The notes: generated from the sequence alone by a model not told the origin. A DNA stretch of 64,000 nucleotides from DT-110 sp030148525 (GCA_965227445.1 OZ245751.1:4092001-4156000), one strand, 5' to 3'; shown: positions 42,905 through 51,304, counted from the stretch's first letter. Made by a program: numbers and translations.

Positions 42905-43630
42905 TCAGGAGTGAAAAAGGTCATTGCGATTGATCAGCATAAAGTTGGTCTGCACATCCAGGTAGGTCGCCTTTGGAAATACCTCCTTAAAATGCTTTCG
43001 GTAAAAATCAAGGGTTTGCTCCCGGTCATCGGGCGTCAGGGAAAGCCGGTTGTACAGCAACAAACCATTAGGCTTAATTAGTTGCTGCAGGTTTTTCAGA
43101 AAAGTAGGGCTGGCAAATTTGGTGGGTATCAAATCATCGAGAAAAATATCCATACAAACCATGTCAAAAGTTTCCGTTGCTTGTTGTACGTAATGGAAAG
43201 CATCAGCCTGAATACAGCTTATCGGACTTTCCAATTCGTGTAGCACATACTTTTGGGCCAGGTAGATGACGCTATCATCAATCTCAACGGCTGTATACTC
43301 GTAGTTGCGTTTAAAATTACGCTCCAGCATAAGGGGAATACTTCCCAGCCCTAAGCCCAGTATTAAGACATTCCGGATGGGAAGTTTCTGGATGTCAAGC
43401 GTTTGGAAAGCATCGAAAAAATTACTGTAGAGATCGCCATAGGAGTACACGGCATTTTCGGAGCACAACTGGTAGCGGCCCTGGCGTAAAGCGACATACA
43501 AATGGGGGTTGTAGTCACTAGGAGCGCTTTCCAGGTGAAATTCGACAAAATAGCTTAGCCACTGCTTCCACAGAGGTGGTCGGTCAGCCGTCCGTTTTGT
43601 CCCAGGAACGGTATGATTGGGTTTCCTCAT
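42905..43630 (-). CDS. spermidine-synthase-like methyltransferase-fold protein
   Basis: The protein has 241 residues. The SAM-binding core is NVLILGLGLGSIPLMLERNF (about 87-106), followed by YEYTAVEIDDSVIYLAQKYV with the acidic residue that holds the nucleoside, then CIQADAFHYV and DMVCMDIFLDDLIPTKFASP, the catalytic-loop region. This is the spermidine synthase fold without its usual N-terminal beta domain. It may be an aminopropyltransferase or another small-molecule methyltransferase. Its start lies inside the 3' end of the GlmU-like gene (47-bp overlap), so the two are co-transcribed. Confidence 0.82.
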   Translation of the reverse strand: MRKPNHTVPGTKRTADRPPLWKQWLSYFVEFHLESAPSDYNPHLYVALRQGRYQLCSENAVYSYGDLYSNFFDAFQTLDIQKLPIRNVLILGLGLGSIPLMLERNFKRNYEYTAVEIDDSVIYLAQKYVLHELESPISCIQADAFHYVQQATETFDMVCMDIFLDDLIPTKFASPTFLKNLQQLIKPNGLLLYNRLSLTPDDREQTLDFYRKHFKEVFPKATYLDVQTNFMLINRNDLFHS

Positions 43631-44795
43631 AGACGCGCAAATAAATCAAGCGGTCCTCGATATCAAGGGTTTGTTGGCGCCGGTCCATGACGCGTTCCAT
43701 TGTTTCAAAAGCTTTCTCCGTTTTAAAAGTCCTGAATCCACTGTTACCTCCCCACGAAAAGGAAGGAACAAAATTCCGGGGGAACCCTTCGCCGTAAATA
43801 TTGGTAGACACACCGATAACGGTACCGGTATTCAACATAACATTAATGGCCGTTTTAGAATGATCGCCCATGATCAGCCCGCAAAACTGAGTGCCGGTAT
43901 TCACGAATCGCTTTTCCGTATAGGACCACAAGCGCACGTTTTCATAGTTATTCTTCAGATTGGAGGTGTTCGTATCAGCTCCAATATTAGTCCAGGCACC
44001 CAGATAGGAATGCCCCAGAAAACCGTCGTGTGCTTTATTGCTGTATTCCATTAAGACCGACTCTACAATCTCTCCCCCCGCTTTGCACCAGGGCCCGATG
44101 GTCGTCCCTCCATAGATCTTAGCGCCCATTTTCACCTGGGCGTGTTCGCCAATAGCTACCGGCCCCCGGATCATGCTCCCCTCCATAATATGGGCATTGC
44201 GCCCGATAAAGATGGGCCCATCGCTGGCATTGAGAAAAGCACCCTCTACTTTGGCTCCTTCTTCCAGAAATATCTGACTCTTTGCTTTCGCAAAACAGGA
44301 AGATGGTACCGGAAGGAATTTGCCTTTTTTGGTCAATAATTCCACGTCCTGAGCTATGGCCCGGGCATTTTGGCTGAACAAATCTGTCAGTCCATTGATC
44401 TTGATGAATGGCGTATTACCCAATTCGATGCCCTTCAGCTCTTCAATATCGTCATCCTTCATCAGTTTTTCCAGTTGACGGGCATCCAGGCGGGCCGCGA
44501 TCAACTCCTCCCCTTGCAGTAGTGCCTCATTGTATTCCATCTGTCGGACCAGGGCCACCAGCTCCGGTGAGGGCAAAGCAGATCCATTGATGAAGTAATT
44601 GTTGTCATCGTAATCGATCCCGTATTTTGCCGATAAGTAATCCTGAGTAATGAAAGAGGCCGTGGCATTCAACCATCGTTCCCATTTTTCACGAATGCGC
44701 AGGACACCCATACGCAATTCACAAACGGGACGGGTGAAAGTAAGGGGCAAAAGGTTTTCTCGGGTCTCGTTATCAAATAGTATGATGTTGGCCAT
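43584..44795 (-). CDS. GlmU-like sugar nucleotidyltransferase/acyltransferase
   Basis: The protein has 403 residues. The N-terminal region (MANIILFDNETRENLLPLTF, with RPVCELRMGVLRIREKWERW) resembles a nucleotidyltransferase core, though the usual G-x-G-T-R motif is replaced. The C-terminal half (about 190-350) is a left-handed beta-helix of hexapeptide repeats, for example GPIFIGRNAHIMEGSMIRGP and VAIGEHAQVKMGAKIYGGTT. Such Bacteroidota proteins are annotated as GlmU family or glucose-1-phosphate thymidylyltransferase-like. It probably has a role in nucleotide-sugar or cell-envelope synthesis. It overlaps the downstream methyltransferase gene. Confidence 0.8.
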   Translation of the reverse strand: MANIILFDNETRENLLPLTFTRPVCELRMGVLRIREKWERWLNATASFITQDYLSAKYGIDYDDNNYFINGSALPSPELVALVRQMEYNEALLQGEELIAARLDARQLEKLMKDDDIEELKGIELGNTPFIKINGLTDLFSQNARAIAQDVELLTKKGKFLPVPSSCFAKAKSQIFLEEGAKVEGAFLNASDGPIFIGRNAHIMEGSMIRGPVAIGEHAQVKMGAKIYGGTTIGPWCKAGGEIVESVLMEYSNKAHDGFLGHSYLGAWTNIGADTNTSNLKNNYENVRLWSYTEKRFVNTGTQFCGLIMGDHSKTAINVMLNTGTVIGVSTNIYGEGFPRNFVPSFSWGGNSGFRTFKTEKAFETMERVMDRRQQTLDIEDRLIYLRVYEETQSYRSWDKTDG

Positions 44796-44825
44796 AAAGT
44801 ATAATTACGTCGGAATGTATTTTTT

Positions 44826-44871
44826 GTTATATCGCCTGTGGAATAGTCGCCGATTCCTGATTCGATATAAC
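44826..44871. promoter_or_regulatory. two-stem structure ahead of the GlmU-like gene
   Basis: GTTATATCG (44826-44834) pairs with CGATATAAC (44863-44871). Inside, after symmetric 5-nt bulges, GGAAT (44840-44844) pairs with ATTCC (44853-44857) around an 8-nt loop. It lies 31 bp upstream of the start at 44795 and could be a dyad operator or leader structure. The rest of the gap 44796-45185 holds the repeat at 44898 and the L31 terminator. Confidence 0.45.
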
Positions 44872-44897
44872 CCTTCAACCTGAAACAGATACATTAA

Positions 44898-44957
44898 CGG
44901 GAGGTTGGGCCTTGATTACCACCACTTTACGAAATAGCATGTGCTCAACCTCACGAT
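44898..44957. repeat. inverted-repeat family 3, copy 1
   Basis: CGGGAGGTTGGGC and GTGCTCAACCTCACG are near-complementary ends around TTGATTACCACCACTTTACG and AAATAGCAT. The sequence aligns along its length with 52051-52110 (shared GAGGTTGGGC-TTGA, GAAATAG and CAACCTCACGAT). Confidence 0.65.
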
Positions 44958-45117
44958 ACATCAAAAATACGGATTTTCGAAGCAACAACGAGAAATGTTC
45001 CTCCGCCATTGTTGGAAGTCATCCCAAAATACTTTTGAAATACCTTTCTGTCATCGGACTGAGGGGCCGAAGAAAATGGGGACAATAATTTTCGCCGGGC
45101 CTTGTGGCAACGGATAC

Positions 45118-45154
45118 GAAAAAAAGTCCCAACCCAGATACGGATTGGGACTTT
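45118..45154 (-). terminator. terminator of rpmE2
   Basis: AAAGTCCCAA (45123-45132) pairs with TTGGGACTTT (45145-45154). On the minus strand the stem runs into seven T (A-run 45119-45125 of the plus strand). It is about 30 nt behind the L31 stop. Confidence 0.88.
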
Positions 45155-45185
45155 CGCAGTCCTGCACACTGTGGCGACACAGTGC

Positions 45186-45473
45186 TTAGTTGTCTTCTTG
45201 CTCTTCTTGCTCTTTCTTGGCGAAACGAGTCCTGGCAAATTTCTTGTTGAATTTGTCGATACGACCAGCGGTATCCACAAACTTCATTTTACCCGTGAAG
45301 AATGGGTGAGATGCACTGGAAATTTCCAGCTTCACCAGTGGATATTCAGTGCCATCATCCCAGGTAATCGTATCTTTCGTAGGTGCACAAGAACGACCTA
45401 ACCAAGAATCATCGGTAGAGAAGTCCTTGAAGACAACCGTGCGGTAATTTTCAGGGTGAATGCCTTTTTTCAT
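45186..45473 (-). CDS. rpmE2: 50S ribosomal protein L31, type B
   Basis: This is a ribosomal protein of 95 residues. It starts MKKGIHPENYRTVVFKDFST, then has SRSCAPT-type sequence (LGRSCAPTKDTITW), YPLVKLEISSASHPFFTGK and VDTAGRIDKFNKKFAR, all typical of type B L31. The zinc-binding Cys quartet of type A L31 is absent, as expected for the zinc-independent form. The C-terminus is extended by an acidic tail (KKEQEEQEDN). It is a single gene with a TATATTTG promoter box at 45507-45514 and a terminator. Confidence 0.97.
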   Translation of the reverse strand: MKKGIHPENYRTVVFKDFSTDDSWLGRSCAPTKDTITWDDGTEYPLVKLEISSASHPFFTGKMKFVDTAGRIDKFNKKFARTRFAKKEQEEQEDN

Positions 45474-45506
45474 GGTTCTATATTTTCAGCATTTCAAATC
45501 AGGGTG

Positions 45507-45514
45507 CAAATATA
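45507..45514 (-). promoter_or_regulatory. rpmE2 promoter -7 box
   Basis: On the minus strand the sequence reads TATATTTG, a full match to TAnnTTTG, 34 nt before the ATG. TTTG occurs 14 nt further upstream, the same spacing as at the cas8b promoter. Confidence 0.65.
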
Positions 45515-45602
45515 GGGCAATTCCATCACAAAGAAAAGGGGTTGTCCATCCTTTTTTGCAAAAGCAAGATAAACCCCTACCTTCCGGCAAAACATACCCG
45601 CC

Positions 45603-46097
45603 ATGTCTACACCGTTTCCCAGTGGCCACAAACGGGCCGTCGCTATGGTCATCCTCCGGCACCAGGATTCATTCCTGCTTCTGAAACGCATCAAAGCTCC
45701 CTACATCGGGAATTACGTCCCAGTCGGCGGGAAACTGGAACCCTATGAAGGTCCCTGCCAGGCTGCTCTCCGCGAACTCCGCGAAGAAACCGGCCTCGTC
45801 CTCACCGATCTCCGCTACGGCGGCCAACTAACCGAAACCTCTCCCGTCGATTACAATTGGTGGAGTACCATCTACTGGGCAACCATCGACAAAATCGATC
45901 CCCCCTTTTGCGACGAAGGTACCCTCGAATGGATTCCCTTCGATCAACTCACCACAATCCCCACACCGCCCACTGATCTGCAAATCTATAAATACATCGT
46001 CAACGGGCAACCTTTCGCCCTCAATGCCATCTTCGACGAGCACCTCAATCTCCTCCGGATGACGGAACAGATATCAGGTGTGAGGTTTGAGGTGTGA
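45603..46097 (+). CDS. NUDIX hydrolase
   Basis: It hydrolyses a nucleoside diphosphate linked to another group. The protein has 164 residues. The NUDIX box is complete, GGKLEPYEGPCQAALRELRE then ETGL (about 42-65), with all the metal-binding Glu. The N-terminal strand (RAVAMVILRHQDSFLLLKRI) and the later WWSTIYWATIDKIDPP are as in MutT-like 8-oxo-dGTP diphosphatases, but the substrate is not determined. The last few codons and the stop lie in a GTGAGGT heptamer array, so the C-terminus (GVRFEV) may be a repeat-derived extension. Confidence 0.92.
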   Translation: MSTPFPSGHKRAVAMVILRHQDSFLLLKRIKAPYIGNYVPVGGKLEPYEGPCQAALRELREETGLVLTDLRYGGQLTETSPVDYNWWSTIYWATIDKIDPPFCDEGTLEWIPFDQLTTIPTPPTDLQIYKYIVNGQPFALNAIFDEHLNLLRMTEQISGVRFEV

Positions 46098-46175
46098 GGT
46101 GTGAGGTAATAGGTAGAGGTCCTAGGCTAGGCTCCAGGTTACCTCAAACCCCAAACCTCAAACCTCAAACCTAAC
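46080..46175. repeat. inverted pair of heptanucleotide arrays
   Basis: The left array is GTGAGGT, TTGAGGT, GTGAGGT, GTGAGGT, AATAGGT. The right array is ACCTCAA, ACCCCAA, ACCTCAA, ACCTCAA, ACCTAAC. The right units are reverse complements of the left ones, so the gap between the convergent NUDIX and GIN-domain genes can fold into a long imperfect hairpin. Confidence 0.82.
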
Positions 46176-46913
46176 CTAGTTGGCATCAATCAAATCGCCG
46201 CTACCATCGATCTCGACGGTAATGTCGGGATTTCCGCGGTAGAGGACGTCCCCGCTGCCGTCGATGCGAACGAGTAATCGGTCCTCGACAAACACCTCGG
46301 AATCGCCGGAACCGAAAATATCGATACGGGCTTCGTTGAACCGGCAGTCGAAGGAACGGAGATCCCCCGAACCATCCAGCTCATAAAATAATTCATCGCC
46401 AACGCCTTCCAGGAAAATATCCCCTGAACCTCTTACCTCAGCAAATACGTCATCTACATCAAGGGCAACATCGATGTCGCCTGATCCGTCGATCCTGAGG
46501 TCGATATCGTTGGTCTGCAGCACGTTTTCACTTACCAAGTTTCCGGAACCGGATATCTCAAGGTAGCGGATATCGGGTACGGTAATGTAAATAGTGAGAT
46601 CGTCGGGATTGCGGGTACAGCCATCCAGGTCGATTTCCCAGATATCATCGCGAACGCGTCGTTCCAGCAAATCGATGTGATTGCGGTAGCCGCGAACTAC
46701 GACCTCAAACTGAGGTCCTTGCGTAACAAATACATCGGCCGACATTTGCAGGTCGATGCCTGAGAACAACGGTACATTGATGACCTCCTCCACAATCGCA
46801 CCCCGGCCCCGTTCGCAGGGTCCGAAGTCGTCGTCATCGAGGTCAATAATGCATCCGGGCAGGGTACACAGAGCCAGTCCAAGTACCCACAGAAGATTCT
46901 TGCGTGTTGTCAT
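46176..46913 (-). CDS. head GIN domain (DUF2807) lipoprotein
   Basis: The protein has 245 residues with a signal peptide ending in TLPGC, a lipobox (Cys near 20). The rest is a DUF2807/GIN-type beta helix of short repeats, each with a G-S-G-D or D-G-S-G-D corner: ISGSGNLVSENVLQTNDIDL, RIDGSGDIDVALDVDDVFAE, VRGSGDIFLEGVGDELFYEL and so on to the end. Members are common anchored surface or periplasmic proteins in Bacteroidota, some called putative adhesins. The small outer-membrane protein gene 46 nt upstream on the same strand is probably in the same operon. Confidence 0.9.
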   Translation of the reverse strand: MTTRKNLLWVLGLALCTLPGCIIDLDDDDFGPCERGRGAIVEEVINVPLFSGIDLQMSADVFVTQGPQFEVVVRGYRNHIDLLERRVRDDIWEIDLDGCTRNPDDLTIYITVPDIRYLEISGSGNLVSENVLQTNDIDLRIDGSGDIDVALDVDDVFAEVRGSGDIFLEGVGDELFYELDGSGDLRSFDCRFNEARIDIFGSGDSEVFVEDRLLVRIDGSGDVLYRGNPDITVEIDGSGDLIDAN

Positions 46914-46959
46914 TTGGCGTTGTTTTAGATCCTATGAATGGGAATACAGTCGGGTGATC

Positions 46960-47550
46960 TTACCAGTGGTGATGGCCAAAGCCGCCAAAGCGTAGCGTAA
47001 TGCCCGCGAAGGTGCCCGAGAAGTCGTCGTTGGAATACCCCCTGTCCTCGCTGGCACCATCCACGTACCGGTAACCGAAGGTACCGGCCAGGCGGAACCA
47101 GCGGGTCAGATTCAATTCGATCCCCGCTTCGGGAGTCAGAACAAAGACGTTGTCAAGGTCATCGAAATCCCCATCTTCAAAGCGGATATCGAGTGCTCCC
47201 CAGCCGACACGGCCACTGGCGTAAAAGTGAATCAATTTGCGGCTTGGCACCGAGAATCCCAGCCATAGTCCTCCGTGGCCGAGTTCCAGGCCTTCGATTT
47301 CCTCGTTCTCGTCGACCAGGTCACTGAAGTCAAAACTGCCCATACCGTAGCCACCGATGAAAAAACTATTGATCACCAGACCACCGCCGCCACCGACGGA
47401 GGTATTCAGGTTGTTATTCACCCCGATCTCTACGAGGGGCCCGCCGAATCCGCCGCGTACGCGTGCTTTGCCAAAGAGGGTTTCTTCCTGCGCATCGACT
47501 GAGATTCCCCAGCAGATCAGTGCGGCCATTATTACCAAATACTTGTTCAT
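46960..47550 (-). CDS. small outer-membrane beta-barrel protein
   Basis: The protein has 196 residues from ATG 47550, which starts the signal peptide (MNKYLVIMAALICWGISVDA). The mature part has Gly-rich amphipathic strands (VRGGFGGPLVEIGVNNNLNT, VINSFFIGGYGMGSFDFSDL, LIHFYASGRVGWGALDIRFE, FRLAGTFGYRYVDGA), consistent with an 8-stranded barrel. It ends in GFGHHHW, with a terminal aromatic residue and a His cluster that could bind metal. I do not recognise a named family. It precedes the GIN-domain lipoprotein. Confidence 0.72.
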   Translation of the reverse strand: MNKYLVIMAALICWGISVDAQEETLFGKARVRGGFGGPLVEIGVNNNLNTSVGGGGGLVINSFFIGGYGMGSFDFSDLVDENEEIEGLELGHGGLWLGFSVPSRKLIHFYASGRVGWGALDIRFEDGDFDDLDNVFVLTPEAGIELNLTRWFRLAGTFGYRYVDGASEDRGYSNDDFSGTFAGITLRFGGFGHHHW

Positions 47551-47705
47551 GATTATTGGTTGTGTTTGTTTACAAAAGAACATAACTCGCCCGGGGCACC
47601 TCCGGGAACTACTCCGGATGCCTGCCTCATTCAGGTGATATACAATGGATGTTGTGACGAAATGATAGCCTTCCGCTTGGGAACCCCTGCAACAAATCCT
47701 GCCTG

Positions 47706-49481
47706 CTAAAAGCGTATACCGGCATTCAGCCCGATCCAGGCTTTAACATTAGTACCGTTTTGGGTCTTATCGTACAGTGTGTACGGCGCAAAACGAGTAC
47801 CGATAGTCCCATCCTCGGGGTCCGCCAGGCGCGACATCATCAGGTTGCCAACCGGGCCTGCGAATACGCTGACTCTCCGACCAATGCGACCATCCACCAG
47901 GATCTTAAACTGATAGAGTTGGTGCAAATCATTCGTCCAGTCCTCCCGTTCATTTACGTGGAGTGTCAAGGCTTCCAGGTTGAGCAAGTATCGCGGGCCA
48001 AGTGTGATGGCGCTGCCGACCCCGTACCCTACGCCCCAGCTCAGGACGCGTTCCTGTTCACCCTGATCGTTGGGCTCTTCGTCGAATCGCCCGCCTATAA
48101 TGAAGATGTTGTAGAATGGCTTTACCCCTACCTTGATGGCGAGATTTCCGTAAAAAAATTCACTGGTGGATAATTCCACCCGGTTATATCCCTTGCGGAC
48201 GATGTTCAGCAGGCCAATGGGCACTCCGGAAACAGTATCAGCTACATTGATCAGTCCGATCTGAATCCCTTTGACGGATTTGGCTACGTTCAGTACCGGG
48301 CTGACCTGGGCAAAGGACACATCCCCGCCCACATTCATAAAACCGGAAATTTGCGATTTGGTATGCCCTTTGGCTGTATTGAGAAACAAGCTCATTTGCA
48401 GGGATCGCGCATCCCCGCCCGACCGGTTGAACAGGCTGGCTATCTGAACACCGGAGAAGTCGCCGGTGCTGCTATTAAAGACTCCCCCTATCTGGATAGC
48501 GTCGGCAGACCCCGACCGGTTGAACAGTCCCCCCAGCTGTACGCCCCGGGAATGACCGGCTACCACGTTTCCCAGACCGGCGAATTGAGTACCCACCACG
48601 TCTTGGGTCACTACATTGACCAAGCCTGCTGCCTGAATGCCCTGCATATCGCCTACCACTGTATTGGCGATGCCGCCCACTTCCAGCCCTTCCACCCCAC
48701 CGCTGGTTCCCCACAGCAGATTGACCGATACGTTATTCGACAGTTTGTTGGACTTGAGCATATTGGTGCCCAGGTATGGCAAGAGGGAAATTTGTGCCAG
48801 GCGGTTAGCGGGCTGATCGTTTCCACCCGCGGATTGAATAGCTGCCGGGGTTGGTGGCGGCTTGGCTGTGGCTGCGGCCAAAACCGTCCGTGGTACATCC
48901 AAAGCGTACAGGCCTGCCGAATCCAGCAGGGGATCCCCAAAACGCTCCAGGCCGGGCAGGTAGTAATCCCGGGAATTAACCGGCCTTCGCGAACTGTGGA
49001 TGTTTATCTGACTATTTTCCTGGCGGCGTTGCAACAAAGGCATTTGCCGGGCCCACAAACGGCGCTTTTCGGCCAGCATTTCCTGCATGCGAGGATCCTG
49101 GTACAATGGCGTTTGCTGTGGCACCTCGGTGGGCGTTTCTTTTTGCGAAAGCGTTTCTATTTGCCGGCTTCGTTTGCGCAGCAATACCTGATCCCCCAGG
49201 GAACGATACAGGATATCGGAATCGGCAAATAACGCATGCAGGGCATCGTCGAGGGAGGCACTGTTCAGCTGGACATGGACGGGCTCGGAAAGGGGAATAT
49301 AGTCTCTGCTATAAGCAAAACGGACCGAATATCCCTGTGCCAATTCATCCAGCACAGCGGCCAGGGGCGTGCCCTGGAAATACCAGTCGTGACGCGTAGT
49401 CATGCCTTCTTGTCCCGACAAGGCCGGCATCAGGCCAAGGAGGCATACCCAAAACCAACTTAGACGAAGGTACATCTTCAT
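47706..49481 (-). CDS. STN-domain outer-membrane protein with LA_2272-type repeats
   Basis: The protein has 591 residues. The signal peptide ends ALSGQ. An STN (secretin/TonB short N-terminal) domain follows at about 30-105 (WYFQGTPLAAVLDELAQGYS, VHVQLNSASLDDALHALFAD). After a Gln-rich helical linker, residues about 240-420 are a series of 20- to 22-residue repeats such as GVEGLEVGGIANTVVGDMQG and IQAAGLVNVVTQDVVGTQFA, like LA_2272 surface repeats, and a final barrel-like region ends with an aromatic residue. The STN domain can signal to an anti-sigma factor; the FecR and sigma genes are directly upstream on the same strand. Confidence 0.82.
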   Translation of the reverse strand: MKMYLRLSWFWVCLLGLMPALSGQEGMTTRHDWYFQGTPLAAVLDELAQGYSVRFAYSRDYIPLSEPVHVQLNSASLDDALHALFADSDILYRSLGDQVLLRKRSRQIETLSQKETPTEVPQQTPLYQDPRMQEMLAEKRRLWARQMPLLQRRQENSQINIHSSRRPVNSRDYYLPGLERFGDPLLDSAGLYALDVPRTVLAAATAKPPPTPAAIQSAGGNDQPANRLAQISLLPYLGTNMLKSNKLSNNVSVNLLWGTSGGVEGLEVGGIANTVVGDMQGIQAAGLVNVVTQDVVGTQFAGLGNVVAGHSRGVQLGGLFNRSGSADAIQIGGVFNSSTGDFSGVQIASLFNRSGGDARSLQMSLFLNTAKGHTKSQISGFMNVGGDVSFAQVSPVLNVAKSVKGIQIGLINVADTVSGVPIGLLNIVRKGYNRVELSTSEFFYGNLAIKVGVKPFYNIFIIGGRFDEEPNDQGEQERVLSWGVGYGVGSAITLGPRYLLNLEALTLHVNEREDWTNDLHQLYQFKILVDGRIGRRVSVFAGPVGNLMMSRLADPEDGTIGTRFAPYTLYDKTQNGTNVKAWIGLNAGIRF

Positions 49482-49504
49482 GGTTTGTGCGCGTGATTAG
49501 AGAA

Positions 49505-50530
49505 TTAATCTTCGGGGCAACCATCACCATCCAGCAGGAAGGTGTCGCCATCCATGGCGACTTCGAAATCACCGATGAAGGATAATTGCTCCAGTACGTT
49601 GTCCAGGGATTCTTGTTCAAAGGTGATGCGGATCCGGCAGTTGTTCAAATCAGGGTTTTGCGTTTCAATGGTGACATTGTAGTAATCTTCCAGAACAGTA
49701 ACAACTTCTCCGAGCGGGGCATCTTCGAAGATCAGGACACCGGTAATCCAGGCATTTTCGTTCGGTCCCGGTGGTGGTGCGGCCACTAAAGAGGACGCTT
49801 GTTTTTGGTACTCGACTGCTTCTCCGGCAGCGACCTCGCGGCGTTGTGTACCATCAGCTTGCTGACCGGCAGGAGCTTCTACCGCTACCCGGCCTTCGGC
49901 TACTTTCACCGATGCGCGTTCTTCGTTGGGGTACGCCCGTACCGAAAATTGAGTGCCGAGCACGGTCGTCTTCAGGTCACCGGCCTGGATGGTAAAAGGC
50001 CGTTGTGAATCGGAGGTAACGGAAAAACGGGCAGCACCTTCCAGCGTCAGTGTGCGCTCCGCAAAATCTTCCTGGTAGGCGATGCGGGAATCTTCTTCCA
50101 ATAGGATGCGGGAATCATCGGGTAAGGTGAGTTCACGTCGCTCGCCGGCGCTGGTCTCCACCTCGACCATGGCCGGATTACCTGCAGGGCCCCACTGCTG
50201 CCATCCCAGGCCAATGCCAATAATAAGTACAATTGCTGCTGCCACGCGCCGCCATATCTTAGTTCGTGAAGAAGTCATGGAAACGACCCTCGCCGGTGCC
50301 TCCAGGCGTTCATCCAGGCGAGCCCAGGCAGCCTTGGTGTCTACTGTCATGGGCTCGGGATCAACCTGTTCGCTGGCCTCCCACAGCCGGGAGGTGTCGG
50401 CAAAGAAAGCCTGGTTGGACTCGGATGCTTCCACCCAATCCATCAACTCGCTTTGCTCTTCGGATTTGATTTCTCCCGAAAAGTAGCGAGCCATTAATTC
50501 CAGTGCTCTGGCTTCCTTGTTTTCTTCCAT
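49505..50530 (-). CDS. FecR family anti-sigma factor
   Basis: The protein has 341 residues. A cytoplasmic N-terminal part binds sigma (about 1-85, EEQSELMDWVEASESNQAFF). One membrane helix follows (VAAAIVLIIGIGLGW, about 92-106), then the FecR domain (VETSAGERRELTLPDDSRIL, about 125-225) and a C-terminal DUF4974-like domain (FEDAPLGEVVTVLEDYYNVT, about 270-335). It holds the ECF sigma factor at the membrane until an outer-membrane partner signals. The sigma gene lies upstream with a MITE-like element between. The partner here should be the STN protein downstream, not the usual TonB receptor. Confidence 0.93.
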   Translation of the reverse strand: MEENKEARALELMARYFSGEIKSEEQSELMDWVEASESNQAFFADTSRLWEASEQVDPEPMTVDTKAAWARLDERLEAPARVVSMTSSRTKIWRRVAAAIVLIIGIGLGWQQWGPAGNPAMVEVETSAGERRELTLPDDSRILLEEDSRIAYQEDFAERTLTLEGAARFSVTSDSQRPFTIQAGDLKTTVLGTQFSVRAYPNEERASVKVAEGRVAVEAPAGQQADGTQRREVAAGEAVEYQKQASSLVAAPPPGPNENAWITGVLIFEDAPLGEVVTVLEDYYNVTIETQNPDLNNCRIRITFEQESLDNVLEQLSFIGDFEVAMDGDTFLLDGDGCPED

Positions 50531-50545
50531 GTATAAAACGTCTTA

Positions 50546-50649
50546 TTAGAGCTTGTTGGGAGTTTACCCTTTGGCCTGCAAATGGCTAGAATTTGAACCT
50601 CACTGTAGCCATTTTCGTCATCAAAAGCAAACTCCCAACAAGCTCTTAA
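50546..50649. mobile_element. fold-back MITE-like element, copy 2
   Basis: A 104-bp element with ends TTAGAGCTTGTTGGGAGTTT and AAACTCCCAACAAGCTCTTAA and an inner pair AAATGGCTA / TAGCCATTT. It matches copy 1 at 42083-42350 without the nested insert; shared core sequence includes TTTGAACCTCACTG. It lies between the sigma gene (50698) and the FecR gene (50530), that is, inside their operon. Confidence 0.82.
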
Positions 50650-50697
50650 CTATGCGATGCAGTCAAGGAGCTCATACCCCTATGCGCTATGTACATT

Positions 50698-51267
50698 TTA
50701 GTTAAAAAATAACAACACCAGTACTCCCAGATAGGGTTTGAGGTCTTCGCGCAGCACTTTCAGTGCCTTACCCATCTGGTTTTCAACCGTTTTCACGGAA
50801 ATATCCAGTTGGCCGGCAATTTCTTTATAGGATAGCCCTTCGTACCGGCTCAGGGTGAAGACCAGGCGGCACTTGGGGGGTAAGCGGTCGATGGCTTCCC
50901 GGATGTGATCCGCCAGCTCGCCGTGGAGGTAGGACTCCTCGACCGAGCGATCCGTACCCAGCGACTGGCGTTCATCATCGACCTCTTCGGCGTAAAATTT
51001 CCGGGAGCGAAGGTGGGCCAGTGCCTCGTTAATGGCCATTCGGTTCAGATAAGCCTTGAGGGAGCTACTAACCTGAATGCGATCGCGTTTTTGCCAGAAG
51101 CGAAGGAATACTTCCTGGGCCAGATCCTCGATGAGGTTGCGATCTTTGATCAGACGCACCATGCTATTACACACGAATTGGTAATAGGTATGGAACAGCT
51201 CCTCCAGAGCTGCTTTGTCGTTTGCCCGAATCCGATCCAGTAGGTCCTGGTGCGTATCTGGTTGCAT
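50698..51267 (-). CDS. ECF-type RNA polymerase sigma factor
   Basis: The protein has 189 residues from ATG 51267 (MQPDTHQDLLDRIRANDKAA); an open frame to 51342 runs across the promoter box. Region 2 (about 20-85) holds LFHTYYQFVCNSMVRLIKDR, NLIEDLAQEVFLRFWQ and KAYLNRMAINEALAHLRSRK. Region 4 (about 130-178) holds RLVFTLSRYEGLSYKEIAGQ and LDISVKTVENQMGKALKVLR. It pairs with the downstream FecR gene. A TATGTTTG promoter box lies 38 nt before the start. The gap to FecR carries a MITE-like element, which may alter the sigma to anti-sigma ratio. Confidence 0.93.
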   Translation of the reverse strand: MQPDTHQDLLDRIRANDKAALEELFHTYYQFVCNSMVRLIKDRNLIEDLAQEVFLRFWQKRDRIQVSSSLKAYLNRMAINEALAHLRSRKFYAEEVDDERQSLGTDRSVEESYLHGELADHIREAIDRLPPKCRLVFTLSRYEGLSYKEIAGQLDISVKTVENQMGKALKVLREDLKPYLGVLVLLFFN

Positions 51268-51304
51268 AGGTGTTGTTACCAAACGGAAGTGATTTTTGCT
51301 TCCG

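Noticed and set aside
48351..49232. Plus-strand open frame (293 codons)
   Set aside because: It is antisense to the STN/LA_2272-type protein; no start context, signal or motif supports it.
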